Assembly: GCA_949130485.1 (NCBI GenBank)
Contig: OX422184.1
Coordinates: 18,042,324-18,106,323, forward strand
Source: Agelas oroides
Taxonomy: Eukaryota > Porifera > Demospongiae > Agelasida > Agelasidae
Direction: 5' to 3'
DNA: 64,000 bases
Positions 34,886 to 45,396 of the stretch are shown one piece after another (the first letter of the stretch is position 1; each line of letters starts with the position of its first letter). The notes below the pieces were generated by a model. That model searched no databases, was not told the DNA's origin, and saw only the letters and a list, made by a program, of their open reading frames with translations. The position numbers were made by a program, and so were the translations under genes.

Positions 34886-35266
34886 ATGAAAGGCACAAAA
34901 CTGAAGTGCAAGACAACGAAGTGGAAGAGCAAGGGCTCTCAGAGGAAAAACAGTAAACATCCAAGGCTAGATAATGACTATACATTGGATTCAGATGATG
35001 TAGTTGTTGATAATTTGCAACCTGGGACCAGCCATAGACCCAAGCATACAAGACAACTCCCAGCACGATTTTGCGCCGATAGCAACGAGTCGAATTCTGA
35101 TGATGACACTCTATGCAAGTTATGTGACAAGCATGAGCCCGAGGGTGTAACAGCTAACCATATATTCTGGATTGACTGTGACAAGTGTGGCTGCTGGGTC
35201 CATACTGCTTGTGCCTTTGGGAACAATTTCACATCAAAGAAGTACATTTGTGTTGGCTGTGTTTGA
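34886..35266 (+). pseudogene. PHD-finger-like fragment, possibly a transposase C-terminus
   Basis: The 126-codon frame starts in a Lys-rich, then acidic low-complexity segment. It ends in a PHD-like zinc motif: CKLC, a gap, WIDCDKCGCWVHTACAF, then YICVGC. The Cys4-His-Cys3 spacing with WVH is characteristic. PHD-like fingers close many pogo/jerky-type transposases in invertebrates, and an adjacent frame upstream reads as a Glu/Lys coiled stretch (AKEQLKAKNERHKTE). No DDE catalytic region is visible, so this is probably a remnant. An independent small PHD protein is the alternative. Confidence 0.5.
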
Positions 35267-35712
35267 ACCATTGATATCTTTTTGGGACACTTCTGTTATT
35301 CTTTTCTAGCTTTATCATGTTTTTGTACAGTGTGCAGTGTGTTGGCATCTTGTTTGCGTTGATTTCGAGCCGTTAACTATGTTGGTGATAATAGGTCCCA
35401 TGTACCTATTGTCGCCATGGCCAAAGTGGAGGACTTTGGCCTCAATAGCACAGGAAGGGGAGGGATTGTTTGTTTGTGTGTGTGTGTGTGTTTTTCCTTT
35501 TTTTTTTACAAGTGTTGAAGGATATATAAAGTTCTGCCCCAGCAACATGAAGTGTCACCAGACCACTTCAAAGTGTCACATGCCACATCAAGGAAAAAGC
35601 CCTCTTGTTGATTTTGGTTGCCAACATAAACAAGCCAAAATAGCAGCATCATGGTCACATGACCTCATTAAGATCAGAATTAAGCCAATCTGCAATTCAA
35701 GGTTGTACTACC

Positions 35713-35898
35713 TGTTGGAAACCCACTGAACACAACATGAACTCTGAACTCTCTGGACTGTAGTTAGTGTACTACATGGGTGATGTAATTATGATGTAAT
35801 GCCACGTGTTAGTATGGCTCTTGTGTTCTTGTTTCTGGGTGCCAAATCATGCCAGTTTCCTTCTCTTACTCTACCTTAATGAAACTTGATAGAATTAT
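35713..35898 (+). repeat. 5' LTR (partial)
   Basis: It starts TGTTGGAAACCCACTGAAC and matches 36786-36981 almost base for base, apart from a 10-base indel (GGTCTGAGTT, absent here). Detectable identity ends at AGAATTAT; the true LTR end is unclear. Confidence 0.75.
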
Positions 35899-36785
35899 GA
35901 TAGAAATGTGAGCAGCTGAACCGTGAATAAAACGATGGCATACGTATTCAGACAATGATGACCAACACCACGACAGAAAAACTTGTGTCATCCCTCAAAT
36001 CGTCATTTTGTTGCACTGGTGCCCCAGACAAAGTATGGACTGACCAAGGCCCACAATTCACATCCCAGGTCTTCCAGAAGTTTGCAAAACAATGGGGCTT
36101 CGAACACGTTACCTCATCACCAAGGTATCCTCAAAGTAATGGAAAGGCCGAAGCTACGGTAAAGTCCATGAAAAAGATCATCCGATCAGCATGGCGTGGA
36201 CGGTCCCTATAGACGAGAACAAGTTGGCCCGAGCACTATTGCAATACCGAAACACACCATCACACAAAGACGGACTCTCTCCAGCCCAAAAATTGTATGG
36301 ACGACCAATACAAGACACCCTGCCAGCCCATAGACGAGCATTTCCACCAGAATGGCAACGCAGCACATCTATAGCTGAGGAGCAAGCCCAAACCACCATG
36401 GAGAATGTTGTGACGTCGTACAACAGTAAGGCGAGACCTCTTCCGGAAATCAAGATTGGATCAAGAGTAGCTCTACAGAACCATGAAACAAAATGGTGGG
36501 ACATCTACGGAACAGTCACAGACATCGGCCCACACAGGCGCTACTTCATCAGGATGCAGAGTGGCAGGGTCCTGGTCCGTAATAGAAGATTCTTGTGTTG
36601 TCGCATCCCACCATCAATTCCCACACTTACTACCGACATATCACCCACATCTAATTTGGAAAGACCCCGTAGGTCAACTCGTGTTCGAAACAAACCAAAC
36701 CGATTGATCGAAGAAATTGGAATCTCTAGCTTCCATGTCGAAGACGACCAGGAAGCTCCAGTGGGGGGGGGGGGGGGGGGGGAGA
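35899..36785 (+). mobile_element. Ty3/gypsy-like LTR element, integrase remnant
   Basis: Between the LTRs only the 3' part of the polyprotein remains. The first frame (35955-36212) has the integrase core signature WTDQGPQFTSQVF and PQSNGKAEATVKSMKK, which supplies the second Asp and the Glu of the DDE triad; the first Asp is missing. A frame change near 36190 leads to LLQYRNTPSHKDGLSPAQKL and an SH3-like C-terminal region (KIGSRVALQNH, WWDIYGTV), open to 36802. Reverse transcriptase, protease and gag are absent, so the element is internally deleted and dead. A poly-G purine tract ending GGGGAGA sits directly before the 3' LTR, as a polypurine priming tract should. Confidence 0.85.
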
Positions 36786-36981
36786 TGTTGGAAACCCACT
36801 GAACACAACATGAACTCTGAACTCTCTGGACTGTAGTTAGTGTACTACATGGGTGATGTAATTATGATGTAATGCCACGTGTTAGTATGGCTCTTGTGTT
36901 CTTGTTTCTGGGTGCCAAATCATGCCAGTTGGTCTGAGTTTCCTTCTCTTACTCTACCTTAATGAAACTTGATAGAATTAT
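36786..36981 (+). repeat. 3' LTR (partial)
   Basis: It starts TGTTGGAAACCC immediately after the polypurine tract and matches 35713-35898 with one 10-base insertion. No clear target duplication was found. Confidence 0.75.
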
Positions 36982-39352
36982 TAGGGAGATGACAATAGCA
37001 ATGATTATGTTATTCTGTTTGTGAATTGTGCTCATCTGCTGGCTATTATCTGTCAATATGCTTTACTACATTGTCAGAGGGGATGTCATTTGGTTTTGCT
37101 ACTAAAGTGTATTCCTCTTATGTTTCAATGTAGAGATGGTATGTGTGGTTTAGCAGTGAGCAAGTTTTCCAATGCTTAGTAACAAGTCTTTGCAATCTGC
37201 ACCAACAATTAATGTCAAAAGTAAATTACTTCTGATACCAAAACTGCATGCTAACCAGCCTAACTATAGGCATAAATTATTACCCCCCTCTCCAGCTCCT
37301 TCCCAACTTGCATATTTCTACGGAAGAAATAACTTCGAAGATGAATGTACGAAAGGACATCCAAGACCAAACGAGGGGATCCAGAATCGATTGGTGAGCG
37401 CTCCGACCCCTTTATGGAAAGCATAACGCAGATGGCACCAAATGTAATCGAGCCATGCACCATTTGCCGGAGGAGCTTCTTCTGAGTGCGTACTCAGGTG
37501 GACACGCAGTCCAGTATAAATAAATCTTCTGGCCACACGGGCGTGGGGCCCGACGGTGCTACCTACTAGCAGGGAGCTCACATCGATCATATTAAAACCC
37601 TACGTACGACGCACGATCGCAGAAGTATATTACCTCTCGGCAACACAAACAGCTGTACATGTAGGTACGTAGAACACGCTGAATTTATGGAAAACTGACT
37701 GTGTCACAGCTGGGCGGAAACTCGCGGGAAACAAAACAGCACACCGTCTTGCAGTACCTAGGTACAATTCAGTGATGTGAGTATAGCTCACCATAATTGC
37801 TGCATCAGTATTGGGTCAAAAGGCCGCAGGATCGAGTTACACTTGTCCGGCTATCGGGATAGTTGGAAGAAGGTAAGCTCGTATCATACTTTATACGACA
37901 ACTGGCCAACGTTGCATTAGTATTTCCTCCTTCTGAGTGTTATAATTTTGCCACAGGAATGGAGGAAATATGCGCTCAAAATTAAATTTTCTTCGCCGCT
38001 CATAAGCTCCTGGTTTTAGAAAATGTAGCAAGTAAAATTTACTTCGCAACATCAGATTCGGTATACTGATATTTAAGCGTTTGTATTTGTGACTAGCAAC
38101 TGATTAAATTGTTGTGAATGTATACCTCATATATATTGCGATACATGATTGATTGATTGATTGATTAATTGATTGATTGATTGATAACCCCCAGAAGGGA
38201 ATGCAGGTGCATACTTAACCACACACACACACACAATCATGCAGGACAATGATACAACAAATTTACAGTCCATTTAGAAACTGGTAGCTAGAAACATTCA
38301 AATAAGTATTGTAGCTACATCCGGGGCACGATTCTTGCAAGATCAGAGGGACTGACAGCCATAAGCCCACCTTCACCAGCACACATCTACAGACACACAT
38401 ACAGATTCAGATGAGTACCAACCAAACTGTTGCATAGAGGCTCAGTCTCTTTGATGATATGCCTATGCAAGAAGGCAAAGAAAATCATTGAGGTAGTTTC
38501 CCTTGACGTCTTCAAACAAAATTGTCCTTTTCAGGTAATACGAGTCCAAACCTGACAAGAGATGAGACAACAGGACTCACAGCCATAAACAACCATGAGT
38601 GTCCTACCTAGGCCAATACACATCCAAACCAGAAATGAACCACGTACGTACACTCTCAAACATGATACATTGTGCTGCATCGATAGGCAACCATAGGCGT
38701 AACTTGTCTATGTGACCATAGACACAAGACCCCAATAACACCACAACAACAGCAACAGGAACATAGACCCGCATGACAGCATGAGCTAAGGCAGTTTTCC
38801 AAATCTGAGAACATGTGCACATTCTGTACATGTAAAGACCAGTATTGTTTCGTTAATCTACTATGGAGGCACACTAAGTTCACAACATTTGGTGCCCATA
38901 TGATGTAATTGCAATCACCACAGAAGAATGACCTTTGTACCAAAGAGCTACAAGATGGCTAAAGAATGATCGTGGTCAGGGGGGGTAGGAAAAGCTCATG
39001 TGCACATTCAAAAGTTGGTAGAAATTTGCAAATGGATACAGCACGATCAAAAGAAATTGGTCCTGGATTGATCCCCAAGTGAAAACCAATATGGAAGCAG
39101 ATAAATGCAGTTTGAGTGCACTTAATTGGTTCAGGAATGCAATTAAGTGGCCTACCAGCCATATAATACTCTAAGCTTGTCCTATCCCGGTATTTGCAGA
39201 ACTAATTATGGGTGGGTTGAGATGGGCGCGACTATGCCTAACTTCCTGCTTGTCAGCTGTCGAGCAGCCCCACCCTTCTTTTTGTCGCGCATGCGGAATA
39301 GTACAGTCAGAGGGGTAATGGCGGAGATTTGATAGTAGCTAGCTACTCATAC
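36982..39352. other. Gene-free stretch with microsatellites
   Basis: A GATT/TTGA microsatellite lies at about 38147-38185 and a CA run at 38220-38235. A single arm of the GACCTTTGTACC palindrome family is at about 38925-38945. No gene is supported. Confidence 0.45.
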
Positions 39353-39925
39353 CAGTGGCGGATCTAGAAATTTAGAAAGGGGGGTTGAGTCACTGGCGCG
39401 CGAAGCGCGCCGAAAAATTTTTGGGGTTGCCACGCCCACTTTCGGTCACGTGAACGCATTCATACAAAATATAGCTGGAAGGCCGAACCGAGGGGTCCGT
39501 CACAAAAGAAATCTCGTACACTGTCCGACAGTGTTGTTTTAAGAAACCTGTCGGCAGAAATCCAAACTGAAATCCAGAAATCCAAACTGAAATCCAGAAA
39601 TCCACTGTGAAATCCAGAAATCCACTCTGAAATCCGAAATCCACGTGAAATCCAGTGGATTTCGAAATCTCGTACGCCGAGGCACGCCGTGGCGGACCCC
39701 TCGGGCCGAACTGAATATCTCGAAGCAACTCTAGGCCTAGTCAAACGTCTGGAGATCAGTAAGGAACTGATACGTGTGTAACTGTGCCTGCATGGTTGTT
39801 GTTGCTGCATGCCACTGCTGCATAATCATTTGATGGACTCGTGCAGTTATGTACGCAAAATACATTACTAGCCGCCAAAGGGGGGTGCATTTGCACCCCC
39901 CTTACCCCCCCTAAATCCGCCACTG
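39353..39925. mobile_element. hAT-like non-autonomous element with nested MITE
   Basis: The left end CAGTGGCGGATCTAGAAATT and right end CTAAATCCGCCACTG form inverted repeats of the type common at hAT elements. CATAC flanks both sides, though a full 8-bp duplication is not clear. No transposase is encoded. MITE A (39489-39703) has inserted inside. Confidence 0.65.
39489..39703. mobile_element. MITE family A, short copy
   Basis: The termini are CGAGGGGTCCGTCAC and complement (one change), with an internal GAAATCCA tandem array. An exact 8-bp duplication GGCCGAAC lies at 39481-39488 and 39704-39711. It is the short relative of 12692-13596. Confidence 0.8.
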
Positions 39926-39952
39926 CATACACAATCAAAAAAAATAGTATCA

Positions 39953-40346
39953 GTATTCATGAGCACCTACTGTCGTTTACACTATACCTCTGAATTTCAC
40001 CACCAGCTTTTGGTTATGGCTACTAGGACTGCTTGGAGGACTACATGTCACGACTGGGCCTTTAAAAGGTTGCAAAGTTCAGCCAGGGTTCCAGTTCAGT
40101 CCAGCTCTGAGAGAGTGACAATCAGTTGGAATTTGGCTGAGGCCTCTAGGGAATGCTGCTTATGTATCTTGTCTTCCGCTTCTCTGCCAGGGGTCAAAGT
40201 GGCTTAATGGTAAGAGTGTCTGACTAGTATTCAGAAGGTCTTGGGTTCGAATTCCAACTGGATCCCGGATTTTTTCTTCTGTGGATTTATTTCTCACTCT
40301 CTCAGCAAAAACATCCGTATTCATAAGCGCCTACTGTCGTTTACAG
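39953..40346 (+). mobile_element. Possible SINE-containing insertion between 29-bp direct repeats
   Basis: GTATTCATGAGCACCTACTG and the following bases at 39953-39981 recur at 40318-40346 with two mismatches. They enclose the tRNA-like head and about 230 bases of unexplained sequence. The repeats could be a target duplication or element-borne. Confidence 0.4.
40191..40266 (+). repeat. tRNA-Thr(AGT)-like SINE head
   Basis: Box A (TGGCTTAATGGTAAGAG) and box B (GGGTTCGAATTCC) are intact. The anticodon arm TCTGA-CTAGTAT-TCAGA gives anticodon AGT, and the T arm pairs. The acceptor stem does not pair, so this is more likely the polymerase III head of a SINE than a working tRNA. A T-run follows about 10 bases later. 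Confidence 0.6.
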
Positions 40347-40966
40347 TAAATAACATCAAACCTCTGGACGATCAGTTTGTAAAAAAAAAAGAAGCTGGGT
40401 CTAGTCCTTTTTGGGTCTTCCACATCATTCATTGCTTGCATGTGAACATGAAGGTATTGCACAACTTGTCACGATCACCTGAAGTTCCACTGGTGTCAAT
40501 TCTAGTGTTAGCCTCCCTCAACAATATATAGCCCACTTGCATATAGCTTCAGATGGTGCATCTATAGAGCATACCAGGCTAAAGTCAGCATGGACTTTCA
40601 TCCAAGACTAGAATCTCTCAGGTGAGAAAGGCCTTGGAATCAGAAGGAATAAGCTCCAGAGTCCCGTCCCTCTACATGAGGAATCCCAAACCAACAAACT
40701 CCTTTCTAAACCTACGAAGTAGTACACTAACTTGATGTTGTCTTCGCGCTGCTCACAGCTCTTCGGTCGGGTAAAAAGGTCATTCTTCTGTGGTGATAGA
40801 TTAGGCGCATAATAGCCTGGAATTTATGGTCAATAATCACCTGACTCCGATATGTGATATCCACAATGCATTACAGAATAAATACCAACTACAAGCATGA
40901 AAGCATATATGATTCTATTACAAATCAACAGACAATTTTGATGATTACATATTAATGGTTGTATAT
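40347..40966. other. Gene-free stretch with 3'-flank relic of the GABA-B-like gene
   Basis: From about 40858 the sequence ATGCATTACAGAATAAATAC and neighbours match the 3' flank of the receptor gene at 55555-55650 and the relic at 46105-46210. One arm of the GACCTTT palindrome family is at about 40765-40795. Confidence 0.5.
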
Positions 40967-41721
40967 GGATAACAAGCAACTAGAAAGGACTCTGCTGAAG
41001 TTGAATCTGTGTAAACCTCTTGAGGAAAACAACAACAAGGTCACTGAGCTTAATTAAATCAAATAGTACAAAATAGAAGTCACGTCCTCACATCGTACAT
41101 GTAGATGCATGCAGGTAGTACAATACCAGCCATCTTACCTTTATGGGATAGACACTTGGGATTACACCTTTCAACTTCCTTTACAGCAGGTAGTAGTTAT
41201 ACCACATTATGGTTATAGCTATGACTAACTCCATTTACTCCAGTGAGTCACATGTTCTAAAGTGAATAAACATCAAAGCAGCCATGTGGTGGTCATGCTT
41301 CACTCATGTTTACATAAGCACTGTCAATCTTGGAAATCAGCTGATTATGCTATATAACTCTGATAGAGTAAGATTATCAACAGTAGGAATTTGACATGCT
41401 TTCACAGTGTTGGCACATGTGATGGTTGTGCAATGCAGTGTGTCTAATCATACAGGTCCTGGAAGCATTTGATCGCTTTCTTTGTTGGAGTTTCAACAGA
41501 CTTGATTGTAAAAGGTACTTGTGGGTCACTACCCATAGATAAGTCTACACTAGTAGTCATTGTTTGGAAAATAGATCATATACATGTATGGTAGTAAAGT
41601 TCTTGTTCTCCATTGACGCCAAACTAAATCATGATTAGCTAAAATTATGATAGGCCTTGCTGCTACACTGTTATCACTACCAATTCTCTAAATTAACCTG
41701 TTTTTATTTACTTTTTTTTTT

Positions 41722-41753
<32 letters not shown>

Positions 41754-41923
41754 TTTGTTCTTTTTGTGGTTGTTGTTGATGTTTAATTTAGCTTTCTATT
41801 ATGAGACCAGAAAGAAGTTAGCTAGTAGCTAGTCATGAGACACAAGAGTTGTGATTTCCACAGTATATGCAATGACTTCCTTCTAGTGGTTGTTATAGTA
41901 TTCTGTAGCTCATTCCCACATGT
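40967..41923. repeat. Segmental duplication, copy 2, upstream of gene 6
   Basis: It matches 33425-34616 with an internal 175-base deletion at about 41136 and a longer TG microsatellite (41722-41752). It ends about 20 bases before the pyrimidine-AG tract upstream of gene 6, so it probably contains gene 6's promoter or 5' intron. Confidence 0.8.
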
Positions 41924-41925
41924 AT

Positions 41926-42001
41926 GCTTCACTTTTCCCTAGACGGATTGAATTTAAGTGAACAAATGATCCACTGGCGTCTTCATTCAACATGGTCATG
42001 A
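41926..42001 (+). promoter_or_regulatory. Putative acceptor and overlapping uORF of gene 6
   Basis: CTTCACTTTTCCCTAG (ending 41942) looks like a 3' splice site. An ATG at 41966 opens a 12-codon uORF (MIHWRLHSTWS) whose TGA ends at 42001, overlapping both candidate start codons of gene 6 (41992 and 41998). Such an arrangement commonly lowers translation of the main frame. Confidence 0.4.
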
Positions 42002-45000
42002 TTGCCCGATCCACTCTATTCATTGTCCTTATTACAGAACTGCTCCTTTACAACCTTCACTACTGCTTAGCAGAGCATGTGTACTGTGTCACACCCACTA
42101 CCACCTCATGCACATCCTGCCCTCTCAATTCTACCAATTGTACCACACTCAATGCGTATGCACAAGGAGCTGGATTATATTTTACCTCCAACACCACTAT
42201 GGTGTTCTTACCAGGTGATCATGCTCTTGATACAAACATCACAGTTGCCAATGTAGTCAAGCTGACCATATGTGGAGAGTCTGGAGGTAACAGAGCAGCA
42301 GTTGTTTGCAAGGGGCCAGTTGGCTTCACTTTTACAAGTACAAAGGACTTAAAAATATGTTCCTTAGCTTTTACTTTTTGCAGCAGAAACTATGGTGGCA
42401 GTAACTACCTCCTGCCTAGTAATTATGCCCTACTATTGCAATCAGCACAATACGCTGAAGTAGTTAACTGTTCCTTCCGTGTCAACATTGGTTCTGCACT
42501 CATAGTGGATAACACCAACATTACTCTGGCAGGGAACAGTGAGTTCACACATAACCACTGTACATGTGCGCCTAACTCCTGTACAGGAGGAAGAGGCCTT
42601 ACTGCTTACAGTAGCAACCTAACATTCATTGGCAATACAACCTTCCTTGAAAATAGTGCATTGTCTTTTAATGGTGGTGGTGCAATCTATGCAGACAATA
42701 CTGTACTTAGCTTCGAAGGAACCAGCAACTTTATCAGCAACTCAGCAGACTTTGGTTGTGGTGCAATTTCCACATCAGACAATACCATACTTGCCTTCAA
42801 TGGAACCAGCAACTTCATTGGCAATTCAGCACTACTGACTGGAGGAGCTATCTGTACAGACAGTACACTAATGGTTAATGGCATCATTAACTTTATCAAC
42901 AACTCGGCAGGTTTAGGTGGTGCAATGTACACATCAGGCACTGCCATACTTAGCTTCAATGGAATCAGCAACTTCATTGGCAACTCAGCAATATATGGTG
43001 GAGCTATTCGTGCAGATACTACAACTACACTGACATTCAATGGAACCACTAACTTTTTTAACAATGGACACAATCAAGGTAGAACGGACACAGTGATTCT
43101 CAATGGAAATACTACTTATGGAGGTGGAGTGTTTATGACAGCAAACACTTCTTTATTAATTTTTCCCAACACTACAGTCTATTGGGTAAACAATCATGCA
43201 ACTTTTGGGGGAGCAATCTATGTTGCTGATGCTACTGAATTAAGTTACTGTACTTCAACACAAGAATTAAGTTACTGTACTTCAACACAAGAAGAATGCT
43301 TTTTCCAACTTCCTGGCCAGAATCTGTCTAGTATTAATGTACAACTTGTTTTCAAGAACAACTCTGCCGGTGCTGCAGGAAGTGTGTTATACGGAGGTGC
43401 AATAGATAATTGCAAACTCACTGGTCATAATTCATCTAGTCCTGGTGAAGTCTTTGACCATCTAGTCCACATTGATGATGACAACACAAATTCAAGCATT
43501 TCATCATTCCCATTTCGCATATGCCATTGTGATGGTGACCATCCAGACTGCAGTGTGTCCTCAGTCTTTCATTCAGTATATCCTGGTGAAATGTTTTCAT
43601 TTTCAGTGATTGGAGTTGGACAGAGAAATGGAAAAGTTCCTGCAGCAGTTAAAGGTAGTATAAACACTGGTAACCTCTTAGGCATCCAATACCTTCAACA
43701 CACTAAAAGCACTTGCACCACACTCAACTACACAGTGTTTTCACTGCATTATGGGAATCTAGAGTTGTATGCAGATGGTCCATGTTCAGGATTCAGTAGT
43801 GCACTGAAAATTCACTTAACTATACATCAAAACTGCCCACCCGGATTTAGCATATCCATGTCAGCAAGATCATGTGTCTGTGAGCCAAGACTAGCAAGAT
43901 ATACAAACAACTGCAATATAACAAATGGAGTGGGACAAATAACACGTGACCCACTCCAACAGTTTTGGGTTGGGTATGATGATGATCAGTTGGACGGTCA
44001 ATCTGATAAACTAATACTTTATCCATTCTGCCCCTTTGATTATTGTACCTCTAAAACAGTAGTCTTTTCTCTCAACAATGCAGATATTCAGTGTGCATAT
44101 AAAAGGTCAGGCCTTTTGTGTGGAGCTTGCAAGGACGGTTATAGTCTGGTGCTTGGTACTTCTCATTGCAGAAAGTGCACCAACAGCCATCTTACCTTGC
44201 TCATCGCATTTGCACTGATGGGAGTAGTGCTGGTTTGTTTGCTTCTTGTTTGCAAACTGACAGTGGCAACAGGAACACTCAGTGGCCTAGTGTTCTATGC
44301 CAATATTGTTGGAGCCAATCGTATCATTTTTCTACCAGTGGAATCTACTAACCCTTTTCTATCAGTCTTCATTGCATGGTTAAACCTTGACTTTGGTATT
44401 GAAACATGCTTTTACAATGGATTGGATGTCTATAGCAAAACATGGCTGCAGTTTGTGTTCCCTGTATATATTTGGTTGCTAGTAGGACTCATAATTCTAG
44501 TTAGCCATTACTCACGCAGGTTTGCAAAACTACTGGGCAGCAACCCAGTTTCTGTTTTGGCAACACTCATCCTTCTTTCGTATACAACGATTCTTCGTAC
44601 TTTGATTGCTGTAATTTATGTCACTTACCTTGAGTATCCAACATACAAAAGGTGGGTGTGGCTGTATGATGCAAACATTGAGTATCTCAGTGGCAAACAC
44701 ATTCCACTTTTTATAGTGGCAGTTCTTGTCTTCCTCTTTCTCTTTCTTCCTTACACTTTCCTGCTTCTCTTTGGTCAGTGGCTGCAGGCAATATCACACT
44801 TGAGGCTGTTGTCATGGGTAAATAGTGCCAGGCTGAAACCTTTCATAGATTCATATCACGCTCCCTACCAAGCTAGACATCGCTATTGGCCTGGACTTCT
44901 ACTTGTACTTCGCTTTGTTCTTCTTTTAGTGTTTGCTTTTGAATTCAATCCTCAGCAAGATACCAGTATCAACCTGCTAGCAATTCTAGTGGTGACTGGT

Positions 45001-45396
45001 ATTCTTCATTTCTGGGCTTGGATCAGTGGTGGAGTTTACAGGAACTGGTGTCTAAATGTTCTGGAAGGTTCATTTGCTCTCAACTTGATCATCTTGGCTG
45101 CTTCCACCTACCATGTCCAACTCACTGGAGGAAATCAGCTTGCAGCTGGGAACACCTCTGTCTCTATAGCTTTTGCAACATTCATTGGGATTCTTATCTA
45201 CCACATCCTCCAGCAATTGAGGCACATGAAGATGTGGAAGAAAGTTCCTAAACTGAATCTAGAGTTCAACAGACCAAACATTGTGAACAATCCAGTGAAC
45301 AGTCCAGTGAACAATCCTATGGAAGACGCAGATTTTGATCAACTTCGTGAACCTCTGCTTGAGGACCAGCCACAAGCTCAATATGGAGCTTTCTGA
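41992..45396 (+). CDS. Divergent beta-helix, multi-membrane-span receptor-like protein (gene 6)
   Basis: The 1134-residue frame is intact and on the opposite strand from its relatives. A signal peptide (MVMIARSTLFIVLITELLLY) is followed by CPLNSTNCTTLNAYAQ. At least five repeats of about 30 residues, of the form LSFNGTSNFIGNSA then GGAI, give a clear Pmp-like beta-helix. CHCDGDHPDCSVSSVF and YPGEMFSFSVIGVG match the family, then a Cys-rich stalk ends LCGACKDGYSLVLGTSHC. About ten hydrophobic segments span 732-1075 with FIAWLNLDFGIETCF. The tail has NNPVNSPVNNP repeats and LREPLLEDQ. Membrane-region identity to genes 2-5 is clearly lower than among those genes. A 27-bp exact tandem duplication (43237-43290) adds ELSYCTSTQ. 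Cell-surface function is inferred. Confidence 0.85.
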   Translation: MVMIARSTLFIVLITELLLYNLHYCLAEHVYCVTPTTTSCTSCPLNSTNCTTLNAYAQGAGLYFTSNTTMVFLPGDHALDTNITVANVVKLTICGESGGNRAAVVCKGPVGFTFTSTKDLKICSLAFTFCSRNYGGSNYLLPSNYALLLQSAQYAEVVNCSFRVNIGSALIVDNTNITLAGNSEFTHNHCTCAPNSCTGGRGLTAYSSNLTFIGNTTFLENSALSFNGGGAIYADNTVLSFEGTSNFISNSADFGCGAISTSDNTILAFNGTSNFIGNSALLTGGAICTDSTLMVNGIINFINNSAGLGGAMYTSGTAILSFNGISNFIGNSAIYGGAIRADTTTTLTFNGTTNFFNNGHNQGRTDTVILNGNTTYGGGVFMTANTSLLIFPNTTVYWVNNHATFGGAIYVADATELSYCTSTQELSYCTSTQEECFFQLPGQNLSSINVQLVFKNNSAGAAGSVLYGGAIDNCKLTGHNSSSPGEVFDHLVHIDDDNTNSSISSFPFRICHCDGDHPDCSVSSVFHSVYPGEMFSFSVIGVGQRNGKVPAAVKGSINTGNLLGIQYLQHTKSTCTTLNYTVFSLHYGNLELYADGPCSGFSSALKIHLTIHQNCPPGFSISMSARSCVCEPRLARYTNNCNITNGVGQITRDPLQQFWVGYDDDQLDGQSDKLILYPFCPFDYCTSKTVVFSLNNADIQCAYKRSGLLCGACKDGYSLVLGTSHCRKCTNSHLTLLIAFALMGVVLVCLLLVCKLTVATGTLSGLVFYANIVGANRIIFLPVESTNPFLSVFIAWLNLDFGIETCFYNGLDVYSKTWLQFVFPVYIWLLVGLIILVSHYSRRFAKLLGSNPVSVLATLILLSYTTILRTLIAVIYVTYLEYPTYKRWVWLYDANIEYLSGKHIPLFIVAVLVFLFLFLPYTFLLLFGQWLQAISHLRLLSWVNSARLKPFIDSYHAPYQARHRYWPGLLLVLRFVLLLVFAFEFNPQQDTSINLLAILVVTGILHFWAWISGGVYRNWCLNVLEGSFALNLIILAASTYHVQLTGGNQLAAGNTSVSIAFATFIGILIYHILQQLRHMKMWKKVPKLNLEFNRPNIVNNPVNSPVNNPMEDADFDQLREPLLEDQPQAQYGAF

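Noticed and set aside
35955-36802. Intact retroviral or retrotransposon integrase
   Set aside because: The first catalytic Asp region is absent and the frame is broken near 36190, so it is a remnant.
40191-40266. Functional tRNA-Thr gene
   Set aside because: The acceptor stem does not pair and the 5' end is not defined, so a SINE head is more likely.
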